Below the pieces are notes generated by a model. That model saw nothing but the letters and a program-made list of their open reading frames with translations. It had not been told where the DNA came from and ran no database searches. Position numbers and translations under genes: made by a program. Shown in pieces: positions 51,747-62,831 of a stretch of 64,000 nt of DNA; the stretch's first letter is position 1, and each line of letters starts with the position of its first letter. The stretch comes from Aphanomyces cochlioides (lineage: Eukaryota > Oomycota > Saprolegniomycetes > Saprolegniales > Verrucalvaceae). The DNA is taken from the NCBI GenBank assembly GCA_019828595.1, contig JAHQRK010000003.1, forward strand, positions 2,790,001 to 2,854,000, written 5' to 3'.

Positions 51747-52889
51747 ATGTTGCGAAGAAAGAGGCGCCGATTGCTCCCGGCAGCCAATTCGACCGAGAAA
51801 AGAGCAGCAGCCGACGAGACGTTCGACACCCTAGATGAACATACGGTAGGCTAACGCCTTTCAATGAACTCGAACGCTGAAATGGACTTGTGAAGGTGGA
51901 TGACGGCGGAGTTATGGACGACACCTTGGCTGCAATCCATCTCTTACTTGGACGATACCATTCTGGATTCGCTGCAATGAAGCTGCCATCCTTGGTGTTT
52001 TGGCATCAACTGTATGTATAATGTATATTTTCATGTCCTCATGGAGCGCTAGCTATCATATCGTCTCGAATCGTACTGCTGTCGATCAAAGCGCAAGACT
52101 CAATGCTCATACCCTGCACTGATATATTAATCCATGTAGATCTACCGCATGCGAAATGAGGGCTTAATAATGACCTTACGCATCACGCTTCAAGGTATGT
52201 GATGTCTGCTTGCTATCGTAACTTTCGAGTAGGTCCTCCGGCAACAGCGATTCTGTTGACGAAGGACTACATTGCGTACATGCTGCAATACTCGGAGCAG
52301 CACCGTGCGACTCGTATCTTTGCTAAAGGTCTTCCTAGCTTGATTTCAGTACGTCATGATTCCCTTGATTGAGCGTGAACATTCTGTAGACTCCAACTGT
52401 CTCGAAAGCTGCTATTGTGGATGCAATCCAGCAGCTTTTTCATTCAAAGAAACGTCCGCCGCCGCCTGCATCCGGTCTCGACGAAGATATTAGGTATACC
52501 TACAACTTGGACGTTGTCGTCTCATGGTGAAACGATAGACATCTTGTCCAGACGGGGTTTTTAGTCACAACGACAGCCCTGGACGCCCAAGAGGAGTATT
52601 CCTTCGGCTTGCCTCGACTCGGTCTCTTCATCACAAGCGTCGTCAAAGCTCGAGCCGCTATCACAGCCTTGTTGAATGTAAGCTCACGAGTCTTCCGTTG
52701 AATTTCCATTCGATAATTGGATTCTAGCGGGCACGGTACAAGGAAATGCTCGAAGTCGACATGAAGAAACGCAAACTCACTTGCTCGCGTCTGCCCATGG
52801 ACTTTCACCTTCTTGATATGGAAGGTGTCGATCTCATTCGGCGACTCGTCTCCGGTTCGACATGTGTCGTTCGACTTGGCGATGCATAG
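51747..52889 (+). CDS. STK19: STK19-like winged-helix protein
   Basis: At least six exons. A basic N-terminus (MLRRKRRRLLPAANSTEKRA) is followed after an intron by DDTLAAIHLLLGRYHSGFAA and KLPSLVFWHQLY. Then come NRTAVDQ, IYRMRNEGLIMTLRI, TAILLTKDYIAYMLQYS, VSKAAIVDAIQQLFHSKKR, QTGFLVTTTALDAQEEYSFG, LPRLGLFITSVVKARAAITA, ARYKEMLEVDMKKRKL and the end LLDMEGVDLIRRLVSGSTCV. This matches the STK19 family throughout. Human STK19 was once called a kinase but is a DNA-binding winged-helix factor of transcription-coupled repair. An upstream in-frame Met (51717) is possible. Convergent with a small gene, 27 bp apart. Confidence 0.85.
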
Positions 52890-52916
52890 AACAATATATT
52901 AATGACACAATAGCTA

Positions 52917-53237
52917 TCATGCCGGCGATGCATGTCCTACCGCAATCCATACATCATTTCCGTTGTCGTCTCGATCGAGCTTGTACTGGGTCGCTTCAGA
53001 CTTGACAGAAACCATCATGCTTGTACTCGCGGCATGGTTTTCAATCATGCTTGCCGGTGGGGATGCTACGGCTTCATCATCTTCCAACAAACGAGCAGGC
53101 TTGTATCCACCCCAATTGAGCGTTGCAATGGACAGCGAAAGACACGTGAAGCTCATCAGAAATTGCAATGTGTGCTCTGTGCGGCAGAGAGAGCAAACGG
53201 GCACGATGGCCAAGTGGTCAGAACGTGTCAAATGCAT
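52917..53237 (-). CDS. Hypothetical protein (about 106 residues)
   Basis: Single open frame ending DVWIAVGHASPA. Start at 53237 (MHLTRSDHLAIVPVCSLC); the in-frame MSFTCLSLSIATLNWGGY is an alternative. Coding is suggested by a CCAAT box 30-40 bp upstream (53266-53275) in the right orientation and by tight tail-to-tail packing with STK19. Contains ESxxATQYKLDRDDNGNDVW near the C-terminus. Family not recognised. Confidence 0.5.
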   Translation of the reverse strand: MHLTRSDHLAIVPVCSLCRTEHTLQFLMSFTCLSLSIATLNWGGYKPARLLEDDEAVASPPASMIENHAASTSMMVSVKSEATQYKLDRDDNGNDVWIAVGHASPA

Positions 53238-53265
53238 GATCTCAAAACTTCAAAGTCATTCTATC

Positions 53266-53275
53266 AGCCAATCAG
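53266..53275. promoter_or_regulatory. CCAAT box (AGCCAATCAG)
   Basis: Located about 30 bp upstream of the minus-strand start at 53237. Confidence 0.4.
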
Positions 53276-53557
53276 AATATCTAAATTACTATTCCCTCGT
53301 TTTAATGACATTAACAATAGTGTCACTATACAATCTCACATACTGTTTGATGTATTATTAGTGACATTGCGGGAATGTCATTAAAGAAAGGGAATATTTT
53401 ACTATTGAACGAATCAGCGACCTTGTAAACGACAAGACGACAGGAAAGTTCAAGCAACGTCAGCTGGCGAGATGAATGGCATATATCAAGCAAGAAGTCG
53501 CAAAAACGATCAGGTCAGGCAGTTATAGCACATAAGCGCGAGCGTTTTCTACTGTAT

Positions 53558-55200
53558 TTACAATGCACTGTCTTTGAGCGTTGGAGGGGGGCGCGCTGTG
53601 CCGTATGGAAGTTGGATTTGATCCTTGATCTTACCCCATGGAGCCATCGTGACGAATTCTTCCGAAGCTGTTGGATGAATGGCCACAATGTTGTCAAAAT
53701 CTGACTTGTACGCGCCCATCTTGATGGCGACGCCAAAGCCTTGAATCATTTCGTCGGCGCCCAGGCCGGCAACATGCAGACCAACGACAGTTTCTTCCGC
53801 ACCGACACAGATCAGCTTCATCGCCGTCTTTTGCTTGTCCTCGGGTTCGTTCAGCGTGTAGAACATGTTGATGAATGTCGACGTGTACACCGTGACGTTT
53901 TCGCGGCCATACTTTTCAATTGCTTCGGGTTCCGTGTACCCGATCGTACCGATGGGTGGATGACTGAAAACGACAGTAGGGATCTGGTGGTAGTGGAGGC
54001 ACGCGTTGGGCTATAAGAATGGCCGTAAGTTTCCTTCAAAGATTTGGCAGTTGTCATGTACCTCTTTGCCGAACAAGCGATCAGACAAACGACGACCGGC
54101 AGCAATTGCAACTGGTGTCAATTCCCATCCTGTAGTTGTCACGTCGCCGATAGCGTACACACCGGGTACGTTTGTGTTTTCTTGAGCATCGACATGGATG
54201 TAGCCTTCGTTTGACAAAGAAATCGAAGTCTTGTCGAGGCCGCAATCGTTCGTACATGGCACGCGACCAATAGCCATGACAACCGATTCGAAGCCGTGGA
54301 ATTCTTGCGCAACACCGCCATCAACTGACGCGATGATCGTCAAAGTTCCATCGGCTTGTTTATTGATGGCTTGAACTTGAGAGTGCGAAACGAATTCAAC
54401 GCCAGCGCTAAGACGAAGTGAGAAAGAGTATCAAGAGAGACATTATACCGTTTCATTTCGTCGTTGACAAGATCGCGCACGATGGGGTCAAACTTGCGCA
54501 AGACTTGGTTGCCGCGGCAAAAGACGACCGTCTCGCTCTCGAGGGCGTTAAAGATACCAGCAAGCTCAACGGCAATGTAGCCAGCACCCACAACTGCAAC
54601 TTTACGAGGTTGCTTTTCAAGGGCAAAGAATCCATCCGACGAAATCGCGTGTTCGATACCTGGAATCTCTGGCATTTGCGGTGTGCCACCCACAGCAATA
54701 AGAATATGCGGGGCAGTAAATCGTTCACCATTAACTTGAATCGTGTGATCGTCAACGAACGACGCGACGCCCGAGGCAAGCTGAATATTGTCTTTTGCCA
54801 AATTGCGCTCGTAAATGCCATTGAGTCGGGTCACATAGGCATCACGCTTGGTTTTCATGGCGGCCCAGTTAAACTGACCGAATTCTGCTTTTTGGACTTC
54901 TTTGAACGAGTATGCTTTCGCCGAATGAAGAAGCTCTGCATGGAATGCCGCATTGTACATGACTTTCTTGGGGACACAGCCCACATTCACGCAGGTACCG
55001 CCAAGACCGGCGCCGCCCAATTCACGGCCGCGCTCAACAACAAGCACTTTGGCACCGTAGCTAGCAGCGCGACGGGCTGATGAAATACCTCCAGACCCGC
55101 CGCCGAGGACAATATAATCAAAGGAAGGCGCTGACGAAGACGTGGCCATGGAACGGACTGCGCACCTCGAAGCAAGTTTGGAAATGGCGCGAGACCACAT
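53558..55200 (-). CDS. GSR: Glutathione reductase (mitochondrial/dual targeted)
   Basis: Three exons. The leader [20 protein letters not shown] is followed by the FAD Rossmann motif [16 protein letters not shown] and the redox-active disulfide in [20 protein letters not shown]. The NADPH-binding motif is [15 protein letters not shown]. The second FAD motif is [20 protein letters not shown]. The interface domain carries [16 protein letters not shown] and the catalytic His-Glu in [18 protein letters not shown]. It reduces GSSG to GSH using NADPH. Exon joins near 54420 and 54015 are short GT-AG introns in frame. CVNVGC and HPTASEE distinguish it from trypanothione and lipoamide relatives. A second Met after the leader ([10 protein letters not shown]) could give a cytosolic form. 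Confidence 0.96.
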
Positions 55201-55590
55201 TCGGCGATCTCCCCTTCTGGCGCTTTTTGATTTGAAAAATATCCTAATTTGGATTAAAATTGATGAAATTTGAAAAATATCCTGAAAATAATTATGAAAT
55301 TAGTCAAAAATAGGAAGATCCAAGATGGAAAAGACAGTTTGGTTGATGGAACTCGCTGCCTCTGCGCCCTTTTAGCATGCTGATGGACACGCAATGGAAA
55401 TACCTGCATGGAAGAGGTAGTGTGGATGGAGATGTCGTAGAATCCACGAAAAGGCCTCATTTGGATGCGACACAACTTCTAACTGGGATTTTTCAATGAA
55501 TGGCAGTTGAGAAGCCGATCGAAGCCACTGGAAGGAATCTGACGAGGCCGAACACACGAGATCGACATAGGAATGACAGAATATTGAGTG
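55201..55590. other. Spacer with short direct repeat
   Basis: No gene seen. TTTGAAAAATATCCT occurs twice (55231-55245 and 55269-55283), just upstream of glutathione reductase; it could be a regulatory repeat for that gene. Confidence 0.4.
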
Positions 55591-57321
55591 TTAGATGTGA
55601 ACCTGAAGGAGTTGGGTTTCATCTGGCAATGGCTCTGGTTCCAAGCGGCAGTAGAAGAAGAGATAGAACGCCAGAAGAATGCCATGCACGACTGTGATAG
55701 TACCAAACCACGTTGTGGTCAATGTCGTCGTGCCTTGCAACAGAAACGTGATCATCTACGCCATGAAAATGTCATGTGACGGCCAGCCAACACATGCCCT
55801 CGTACCGTTTCCAACGACGCGGCACCCAGAGCAACGACGGAAAACATCTTGGCGTAATGATCCGTCGAGCATTGCAAGGCGAGTTCAGCGCTCACCTAGC
55901 CGTCATTCGAAGTTATTTTCTCCAGACTTTTCATGGGCTTGTTACCGTCGTGATAAGGCCATAATACACTGCACCGTACAAGATGTAGCAACCATACGAG
56001 AGCTCAAGCGATGGCGCGATCGTCTGGACATATGACAAGCCAGCGATGATCACACCGCCAGAGAACAAAAACCATTGAAGCGACTAGGACCAACAGGTGT
56101 CAGCATACAAGCTCATGGGCTACGTAGCTGAATACCTTTGCACTGCGCGCTTTTCGTTGGCCAGCGCATGTCAAGATCCACATGATCAAAGCGCCGCTGG
56201 CAGTGTAGAGCGCCGTCACGACGCCATTTTCCAGCGTGTCCTCTAGACCCAGAGAGTGTAAATATGGAAATGCCAGAGGACATTTCAAACCTGTGAAACT
56301 CGTCCATCGGTTTTGGATATAATTGGAGGAGAGGCTTTCGCAGCACTTGAGCGTGATCCACGTGACAGCGAGGAAGTTTGTCCATTGCCACGTGCGCGCC
56401 TTGGCGAGCTTCAAGTGGCGCTTGCGTCGCCGCGTCGTCAAGTCCTCGGGTGGCGTTTCGTCGCCGGCGGCTCCAGCCACTGCCGTCGCTGGCACTGGGA
56501 TCAATTCTGCAGCATGCTCTGGGACGGAAAATGCCAAGGCAAAAGCAATGCAGACGTTGGCGAGAGAAATGTAATTGAGCCACCAGAGATCGACACCTAG
56601 CCAGACCAGCAACTACGACAAGATCAGTATGAGAGGAGGGAGAGTTGAAATACCTGTCCAACGAGTCCAGCGACGAATTGACCAGCCAGTGAGGATGCCC
56701 ACACGGCTGCCGTCGCGCGGTGATACTCTTCAGGGCTTACTTCGCGGTAGATCATGCATAAATACACAACTTTGCTCACAGTTCCAATCGCATATGTGAC
56801 TTGCATAACTACAAACCTCATGAGCGATCGTATGCCATTGACGAAGACATCTTACGTTGCATTAGAAAGAGCGACGTGCCCCAGAGGATGAACGCACGTG
56901 TCAAGAGGAAACCCAAGGATTCAATCAAGAGCACTGAGCGGTATGGCACGCGTTCAACCACCAGTGGCATGACGAGGAGCATGGCCAATTGGCCATACGT
57001 AAACCAGGGGTAAATCTCTTCGTTCGTGACGATGTTCGTAAAGCCTATAAAAGTCCAAGGTCATATTTCACACTCTTTCATCGTCGACAGTAGCGTACCT
57101 TTGTCAATCGTGAGGAACGCATTCAAGTAAGCTTCCGATGGCTTGAGCTCGATGAAAAAGCCATACAGACAGAGCCGCAAGAGCATCGTGGCGGACGTCG
57201 ACGCTGCCGAGTCATTACGCTCGACTTCAACCGGAGCATATTTTAAAGTCTGCTGGTAATAGTCGGACATGGAAGACTCGCTGTGAGGTTTGGACCGCGG
57301 CGGCGATTGAATCGGCGGCAT
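55591..57321 (-). CDS. SLC19-type (thiamine/folate) transporter
   Basis: Multi-exon, about 450-480 residues. Start chosen at MPPIQSPPRSKPHSESSMSD (57321), because the longer frame begins inside an ATCCGGAT motif. TM1 has LCLYGFFIELKPSEAYLNAF, the SLC19 signature, followed by EEIYPWFTYGQLAMLLVMPL. Then VTYAIGTVSKVVYLCMIYRE and VSPEEYHRATAAVWASSLAG, VDLWWLNYISLANVCIAFAL, a charged central loop (TTRRRKRHLKLAKARTWQWT), and more TMs. The last exon gives ITFLLQGTTTLTTTWFGTIT and ends DETQLLQVHI. SLC19 carriers move reduced folates or thiamine; substrate here is not determinable. Another thiamine-linked gene (TH2-like) is at 24735. Confidence 0.8.
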
Positions 57322-57388
57322 CACGATGGAAGTCGCGCTGACGATAACCAAATGGGGGAAATTCATGCCAGTGATTGGCTGGAATCCA

Positions 57389-57421
57389 GTTATCCGGAAG
57401 TTGAGGTGCATTATCCGGATA
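57389..57421. promoter_or_regulatory. ATCCGGAT pair in SLC19 / coiled-coil promoter
   Basis: AGTTATCCGGAAG near 57388 and the full palindrome TTATCCGGATAA near 57411. A GTGATTGGCTGG CCAAT box lies just beside them near 57371. Confidence 0.5.
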
Positions 57422-57632
57422 ACTTGAAAGGCAACATTGCAGAATGGAGAATGGCGAGAGGTTCAAGGACGAGAAACCCCATGTGCACCCATATGCTCGA
57501 ATGTGACGCTTGGACAAAGATCTAGACATGCTGAATGCTCGCGATGAGCTCTTGCGTCGAGAAGGACCTATTCTTACCCCCGGCTAAGAATAGAACCTGA
57601 CAGACGAAGGCAAGGACGACGACGACGGCGAC

Positions 57633-58915
57633 ATGGCGACGCGACCGCTCTTCGACGCCAAGTCGCTGCAGTCGCGTCAAATCATGATGGCGAGGCGGCC
57701 AAAGTCGGCACATGTATCTCATCGTGGTCAATTGGTATTAGCGCTCTCACCCCGCGCCAACCGAGCCCAACTTGGGGTGAATGACACAACGCCGTCCAAG
57801 TGGCATGTGGAAGCAAAACCCCGCGTCGTGCAACGCTACTGCGTGCTAGATTACACGCTCCCACCCTCGATGTCTGCGTCAACCGAGGATGAGGACACTG
57901 AAGAGCTGCCTCCACTGAAGCGTGAACCTTCCTCCGTGGCAAAACCTACAGAACCATCCACTCCGTCGAAACCTTCTCCAGTACAAGTGCAACCACCACC
58001 AGAGTCGCCTCCCAACGATGTAGCAACTCAAGAAGCTGACGTGAATGCTCCAAGGTCTTCCACGACGGCTGCGATGTGCCTCTCCGCCTATCAAGCTCGC
58101 AAACAAGCCGAAGAAGAGGCCCGACTCCTCGCGAATCGACTCCACTACCTCAATGTACACACCTCTTCGCTCTATGAGCTAAGCTGTTGCTGTAGATGGA
58201 GAAAGCTAAAGCTCAAAGCGAAGCCGAGCGTCTCCAACTGGAATATTACCGAGAGCAGGATGCAAAACTTGCATTCGAGCGGCAAAAGGACGAGAGAGCA
58301 TACAGAGCCATGCTGGAGCGGCAAAGGATAGCGGAGAAGCACAGCCATGCAGTCGCTCTCCAGGCACAACATCGCTCAAAGCTACAGGTAATCCCTTCGA
58401 CGGTATTGATTCCCATGATATCTGTAGCAACAAGCTCAGCTCGTGGCAGAGCAGAAACGTCGTGCGGCTCTACGCGTCAAGGACCAGCAAAAGGTCCGGC
58501 TGTATCAGCCTACTCGCCTGACAGTCGTCCATTGTAGCTTCTCGAGGAAGACAAGAAAGCTCGTGAAGCAACGTTGCTGAAAGAACGATTGCATACAAAG
58601 CAAAGCGTTCAGAGCCAGCATGAACGTGCCAAGCTACGCCGCATTCAGCGCGAAGTACGTCGACTGACCGCTTGGTCTTTGCTGACGACGATGTTGCTGT
58701 AGAAACACAATCGGGAAAAGCTCGAGAAGGCACAAGCCGAGCGATTACGCAGTGAACTGCAGCGAGAAACGATGGCCAAGCATTTAGTCGCTCGCATGCA
58801 AGCGGAAGAACACACTCTGCGCGGCATGCTCGAGTTTCAAGAGCAGCAGCAGCGGATTGAGATGCAGCGGTGCTTTGACACGGCATCGTACGTCGTGCCC
58901 GATGAATTCGCATGA
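57633..58915 (+). CDS. Coiled-coil protein with proline-rich linker
   Basis: Four or five exons. The N-terminus is basic (MATRPLFDAKSLQSRQIMMA). A Pro/Ser-rich linker (PSPVQVQPPPESPPNDVA) precedes a long single-helix region of Glu/Arg/Gln/Ala (RKQAEEEARLLANRLHYL, AKAQSEAERLQLEYYREQDA, REKLEKAQAERLRSELQRET) to the end ASYVVPDEFA. Likely structural, perhaps cytoskeletal or flagellar; no catalytic motif. Stop is 19 bp from that of the convergent deubiquitinase. Confidence 0.7.
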
Positions 58916-58934
58916 CGTGGAAGCTCGAGCCTAT

Positions 58935-60576
58935 TTAAGAAATCACTCTTGGATTTAATGTCGCCTCCTGTCGCTGCTGGTGCTGTAGAGTCTGCTGCTG
59001 GTGGTTCTCATGCTGTTGCTCGTACAACAAGAGGTAAGCCTTGGCTCGAAGGACTTCCGACAGCGAGACTGACACGACCGCTTCGTCCGAGACGTGGACC
59101 CACGACGAGTGAATACGCCGATAGCATGTGTAGTGGCCACCGCGCTCGTTGCCATGGTGCACAACAACAGCAAGGAGATGGTAGGCCAAAGTTTCCTACA
59201 GACAAATACGTGTTAGTTCGAATGGAATTCCATGAACACATGTACGCAATGACGAAGGAACGGCGGGCGGAGGACCAAAACTTGGTCAAATGCCAAATGC
59301 ACATCGAGCTTGACGATCGAGTCGTGCACGTAGACATTGCGGTTGATGTGAAAAGCAAGTACGCGGGGCGGTCGTGCCAGGACGACGTGGCGGACAAACG
59401 TCGCGTACACTCGTGGCACATACTGCGGCGAAATGTTTTGCGTGTTGCTGTACCACGTGCGCAGTTCGTCAGACGTCCAGCATGCTGGATCGTCAAAGTC
59501 GACGTCGCAGACACCGCTGGAGCTCTTAAGACGCTTGATCAAATTGTCTACGACAAATCAATCTACCAAACAACATGAAACATTACCTCGGAGTTCGCCG
59601 CGGTAGCCGAGCCCATCGTCTCGATGATGAACTTCAGCGACGGAAGGATCGATCAGCGAAGGCATGACAACATCGCTTTCAGGAGCTGCAGCTTGCAACG
59701 CCGAGATTTGCTCGACGATCGTCTCGTGGAGCTTGACTAGAGTACAGTGCGTGCATTCAACTCCTAGAAGCCGAGTCATTCGTTAGCAAAGGAACGACAG
59801 ACGATGGCGTACCCTCGATGTGTTCTTTGCTTATGTAATGCTGGAGTGACTCGTAGAGATGGCGGAAGGGACGTTGGCTGTCCATGGACGGACACAATGA
59901 GAGCTTGAGATCGAGGAATGTATCTGTCCACATGGGTTTCTTCATATCGCATTGGCTGCACTCCTAGAAAGATAGTATGTCGACCGCCTGCTAGAGCGGG
60001 AACGTACCAGCATGTTGCCTGTAAGCCCATAGAATGGGTTCAACTGGGATGGTTGGGACGTTAAAGGCTTGGAGGAATCGAGCAACGACGACAAGGACCA
60101 TTCGTCCCGTGCAGATTGATGGACTTCTTTGTCGAGCTTTTCCATGATCAATTGAAATCCCTCCTCTGCATCCTACACAATGTCTTGGTTGACGACGCTC
60201 GTTGTTGGCGATCTCGGCAATACCTGTTGCCGCATGCCTCGAAACATGGACGCATCCTCCGATAGGATCAAGTTGAGATCGCGAGGTACGACGGACGCAA
60301 TTCGGCTCTTTGGCTTGGGCAACAATTCTATCTAACAGTGACGAATGGCTTCATGGGTGAGCATCGAGTACCGTCGAGGCACGCAAGCAACGCCGCTGAG
60401 AATGGACGGTTTGAGCCTTCATCTGATGCAACGAGAGCTGACACGTACTCCTGGAAGTGCTGGGACGTAGCTAAGGCCTGCAAAACTGCATTAAAGAAGC
60501 AGGTATTGCCAAGATTCCGCAGGCCAGGGACACTCAGAGCTTCCGACATGACACTGATGCCCTTCTTTGACGACAT
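58935..60576 (-). CDS. Ubiquitin-specific protease (USP30-like)
   Basis: Five or six exons. The Cys box is VPGLRNLGNTCFFNAVLQAL (catalytic Cys in NTCFFN) near the N-terminus. Middle exons carry QDAEEGFQLIMEKLD, LNPFYGLTGNMLECSQCDMK and VECTHCTLVKLHETIVEQIS, giving a CxxC..CxxC finger. Then VLARPPRVLAFHINRNVYVH and KLDVHLAFD. The His box is YHLLAVVVHHGNERGGHYTC and WVHVSDEAVVSVSLSEVLRA, ending KAYLLLYEQQ with a Gln-rich tail. It removes ubiquitin from proteins; the short size and finger resemble USP30/UBP27 types, but no TM anchor is seen, so mitochondrial location is not supported. Start could be MSEALSVPGL. Confidence 0.88.
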
Positions 60577-60676
60577 TAGTCACACTATTTTCAACCAGCA
60601 AGATTTGAAATAGTATTGTCTTTTCGGGCAAAAACTCGAATTTTATCCCGATTTCTTCATTTTTGGAATCGATTAT

Positions 60677-60750
60677 TATCCGGTTATTTGTCAAATTAAC
60701 CGGAATTCAGAGCTTATCCGGACATAATTATGCTAAAATCCGGATAATAG
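60677..60750. promoter_or_regulatory. ATCCGG motif cluster
   Basis: TTATCCGGTTAT, TTAACCGGAATT, CTTATCCGGACAT and AATCCGGATAATAG within 75 bp, upstream of the deubiquitinase start (60576) and before the small gene at 60939. A hairpin CTACTAAA/TTTAGTAG (60784-60804) follows. Confidence 0.5.
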
Positions 60751-60938
60751 GTGTAGTTCACACATCGGAATGCTAAATAATAGCTACTAAAGTGTGTTTA
60801 GTAGTGTTAAAATACACGACAAACACACGTCAAAACACACACAAATCGATTTGTAAATTCGATTAAATCAACCGGCGATTCGAAATTTGAATCGAAAAGA
60901 CAATATTGTCATTGACGTAATCAGGCATCTTTCCCAAA

Positions 60939-61409
60939 TTGCCCAATACAAATCGTTCAATCTTTGGGATACTTTGCCCCAATCGTGTTGAAATCTCCTT
61001 TCGTTCCCAGGGCTTTTCTCCGGCCAACTTTGGTGGTGAAGACAGTGGATCGGATCTCAGTATGTATGGTGGCCAAGATGGCGGATACGCCACTCAAGAC
61101 AACTCTGCTGGTCAAGTTGGCTACAGAGGTCACGACGGTGCTTTTGCTTCCTACGGTGGAGACTATGCTGGCGCAGGCTACGGAGTTGAGTTGTATAACT
61201 TGGCGGATGGGAATATCCCATTCATTTTTTACACTATTTCTTAATGATTCCATTCCAATTGGCAACAGGAGGAATATATCCTAAACTGCCCATCTGAACC
61301 ACAGGGATCTTGGGGAGAATCTGGTTTGGCAAACGTGAATGTGTGTCTCAATCAAAAGTGTTTGTCCCAAAACAGGGATATTCCCACAAGACGACGAGCT
61401 ATCGTATGA
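60939..61409 (+). CDS. Possible small Gly/Tyr/Asp-rich protein
   Basis: Two exons proposed. The first (from 60939) encodes SFRSQGFSPANFGGEDSGSD, then YGGQDGGYATQDNSAGQVGY and GGDYAGAGYG. An intron from about 61182 to 61269 joins EEYILNCPSEPQGSWGESGL and ends PTRRRAIV at 61407. The prion-like composition is typical of low-complexity RNA-binding or secreted proteins, but there is no domain. Support: ATCCGG promoter cluster upstream and an in-phase GT-AG join. Confidence 0.35.
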
Positions 61410-61584
61410 TAACAGCATATGTTTCAATAATGAAATATTTCACGACGAAAATTCATGACCAGTTTCAGATGTAGGGGAGAGAAAATTAATCTTGAGTTTT
61501 GTATGTACAATATGGGACTTTCCTTGTCCAAGCGCCTTGATATTCCAGTTTTCAAAGCAAGTCAGCACACCACCATCGAGTGCC

Positions 61585-62829
61585 ATGGCCAACTTCGAGT
61601 CGGACGACTACTACGACAACCTTGGCATTGAGCGGACTGCCACAGAAGCTGAGATCAAAGCTGCGTACGTTGCTCCTACTCCTAGTGGATCACGCTTCGA
61701 GAATTAGGTATCGCCGGCTTGCCATCAAGTACCATCCTGATAAAAACTTGACCAACCGCCAAGAAGCAGAGAAGAAGTTTAAAATCGTCGGTGAAGCGTA
61801 CAATGTGTTGTCGAATCCAAAGAACCGCCAAACATGTACGTCTTGTCGCAACCGTCAGCTTGATATTGATCCTGGTTGATATAGATGACCAACATGGCAA
61901 AGCAGGGCTCCAGGACATTGCCCAACCCGTCACAGTTGAAATGGCCCTCGCCATATTTGAAGACTTTTATCGCTTTGGAGATGCTATGGACCCTGAAGCT
62001 CCAGACGGTACCTCTATTGTTTTGGACGATAATATGTGAAGATTCCTGTTGTAGCGGGCAAAGGCTTTAAACGTGCTGCTGCCGGAGCCATCTATGCTCC
62101 TGTTAAAGGTGTCGTGTATGGCGGACGGGCCATTCTAGGCGGTGTCGTTGCGGGCACAGCTGCTGTTGCTGTTGGTTTGGGTGGCATGGCTGTGAGTATT
62201 GGCATGGGTGTAAAAGAAATGGGAGAAGCTGGCATCAACTCAATCACCAAGCCTGCTCGTGAGCGACGAGCGAGTAATCAATCTGACAACCAGCGCATAA
62301 GTGATGCGTCATCGATTGCCGCTGATGAGAAGTCATCTCGAGACAGCACGACACGACAGCATCCACAGCAAACACCACCATCGTCCGATAATAACAGTAC
62401 GCCCGTCCTCGGTACGTTTCTTAATATCTTCGCTATCTCACAGCAAGAGTAGAAGGGGAAGAGCACCATGTGCCGACTTTTATGGGCGGTCTCAAGAAAG
62501 CCACTGTTGGTGCTGTCGCCATCCCTGTTGCGGTACTATTCCTCCATGTATTGTTTTTGTCTGATGGATTTCTGAAGGCCGTCGTAAGTGGCGGTGCATT
62601 TATTCTTGGTGGCGGTGTCCTCGCTGGAGGATACGTTGTGGGTGGTCTTGCTGGTGCTGTCAACAATGTTCAATCAGGTGTCAAGGAAGTTCAAGCTGCT
62701 CGTCAAAAGAAAAGCGACGCTGCTGAGCCTCAATCGATCGTTCCCGTCGCACAAGCTGTTCCTGTCGCTCAAGCAGTTCCTGCGGCCGAAACAGTACCGA
62801 AATCTATTGATCAACAAGATATTGATTGA
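61585..62829 (+). CDS. DnaJ (HSP40) domain protein with Gly/Ala-rich hydrophobic C-terminus
   Basis: Starts [21 protein letters not shown] short intron splits the J domain (EIKAA joins [13 protein letters not shown]), with the HPD tripeptide intact, followed by [20 protein letters not shown]. Later exons give [15 protein letters not shown] and [18 protein letters not shown]. Two Gly-rich hydrophobic regions follow ([20 protein letters not shown], and [20 protein letters not shown]), each like a membrane-inserting or glycine-zipper segment. The tail is [18 protein letters not shown]. It recruits Hsp70, probably at a membrane. No Zn finger, so a type III J protein. Stop is 2 bp from that of mevalonate kinase. 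Confidence 0.87.
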
Positions 62830-62831
62830 GT

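Noticed and set aside
54418..55080. Plus-strand ORF of 220 residues
   Set aside because: Shadow of the glutathione reductase gene.
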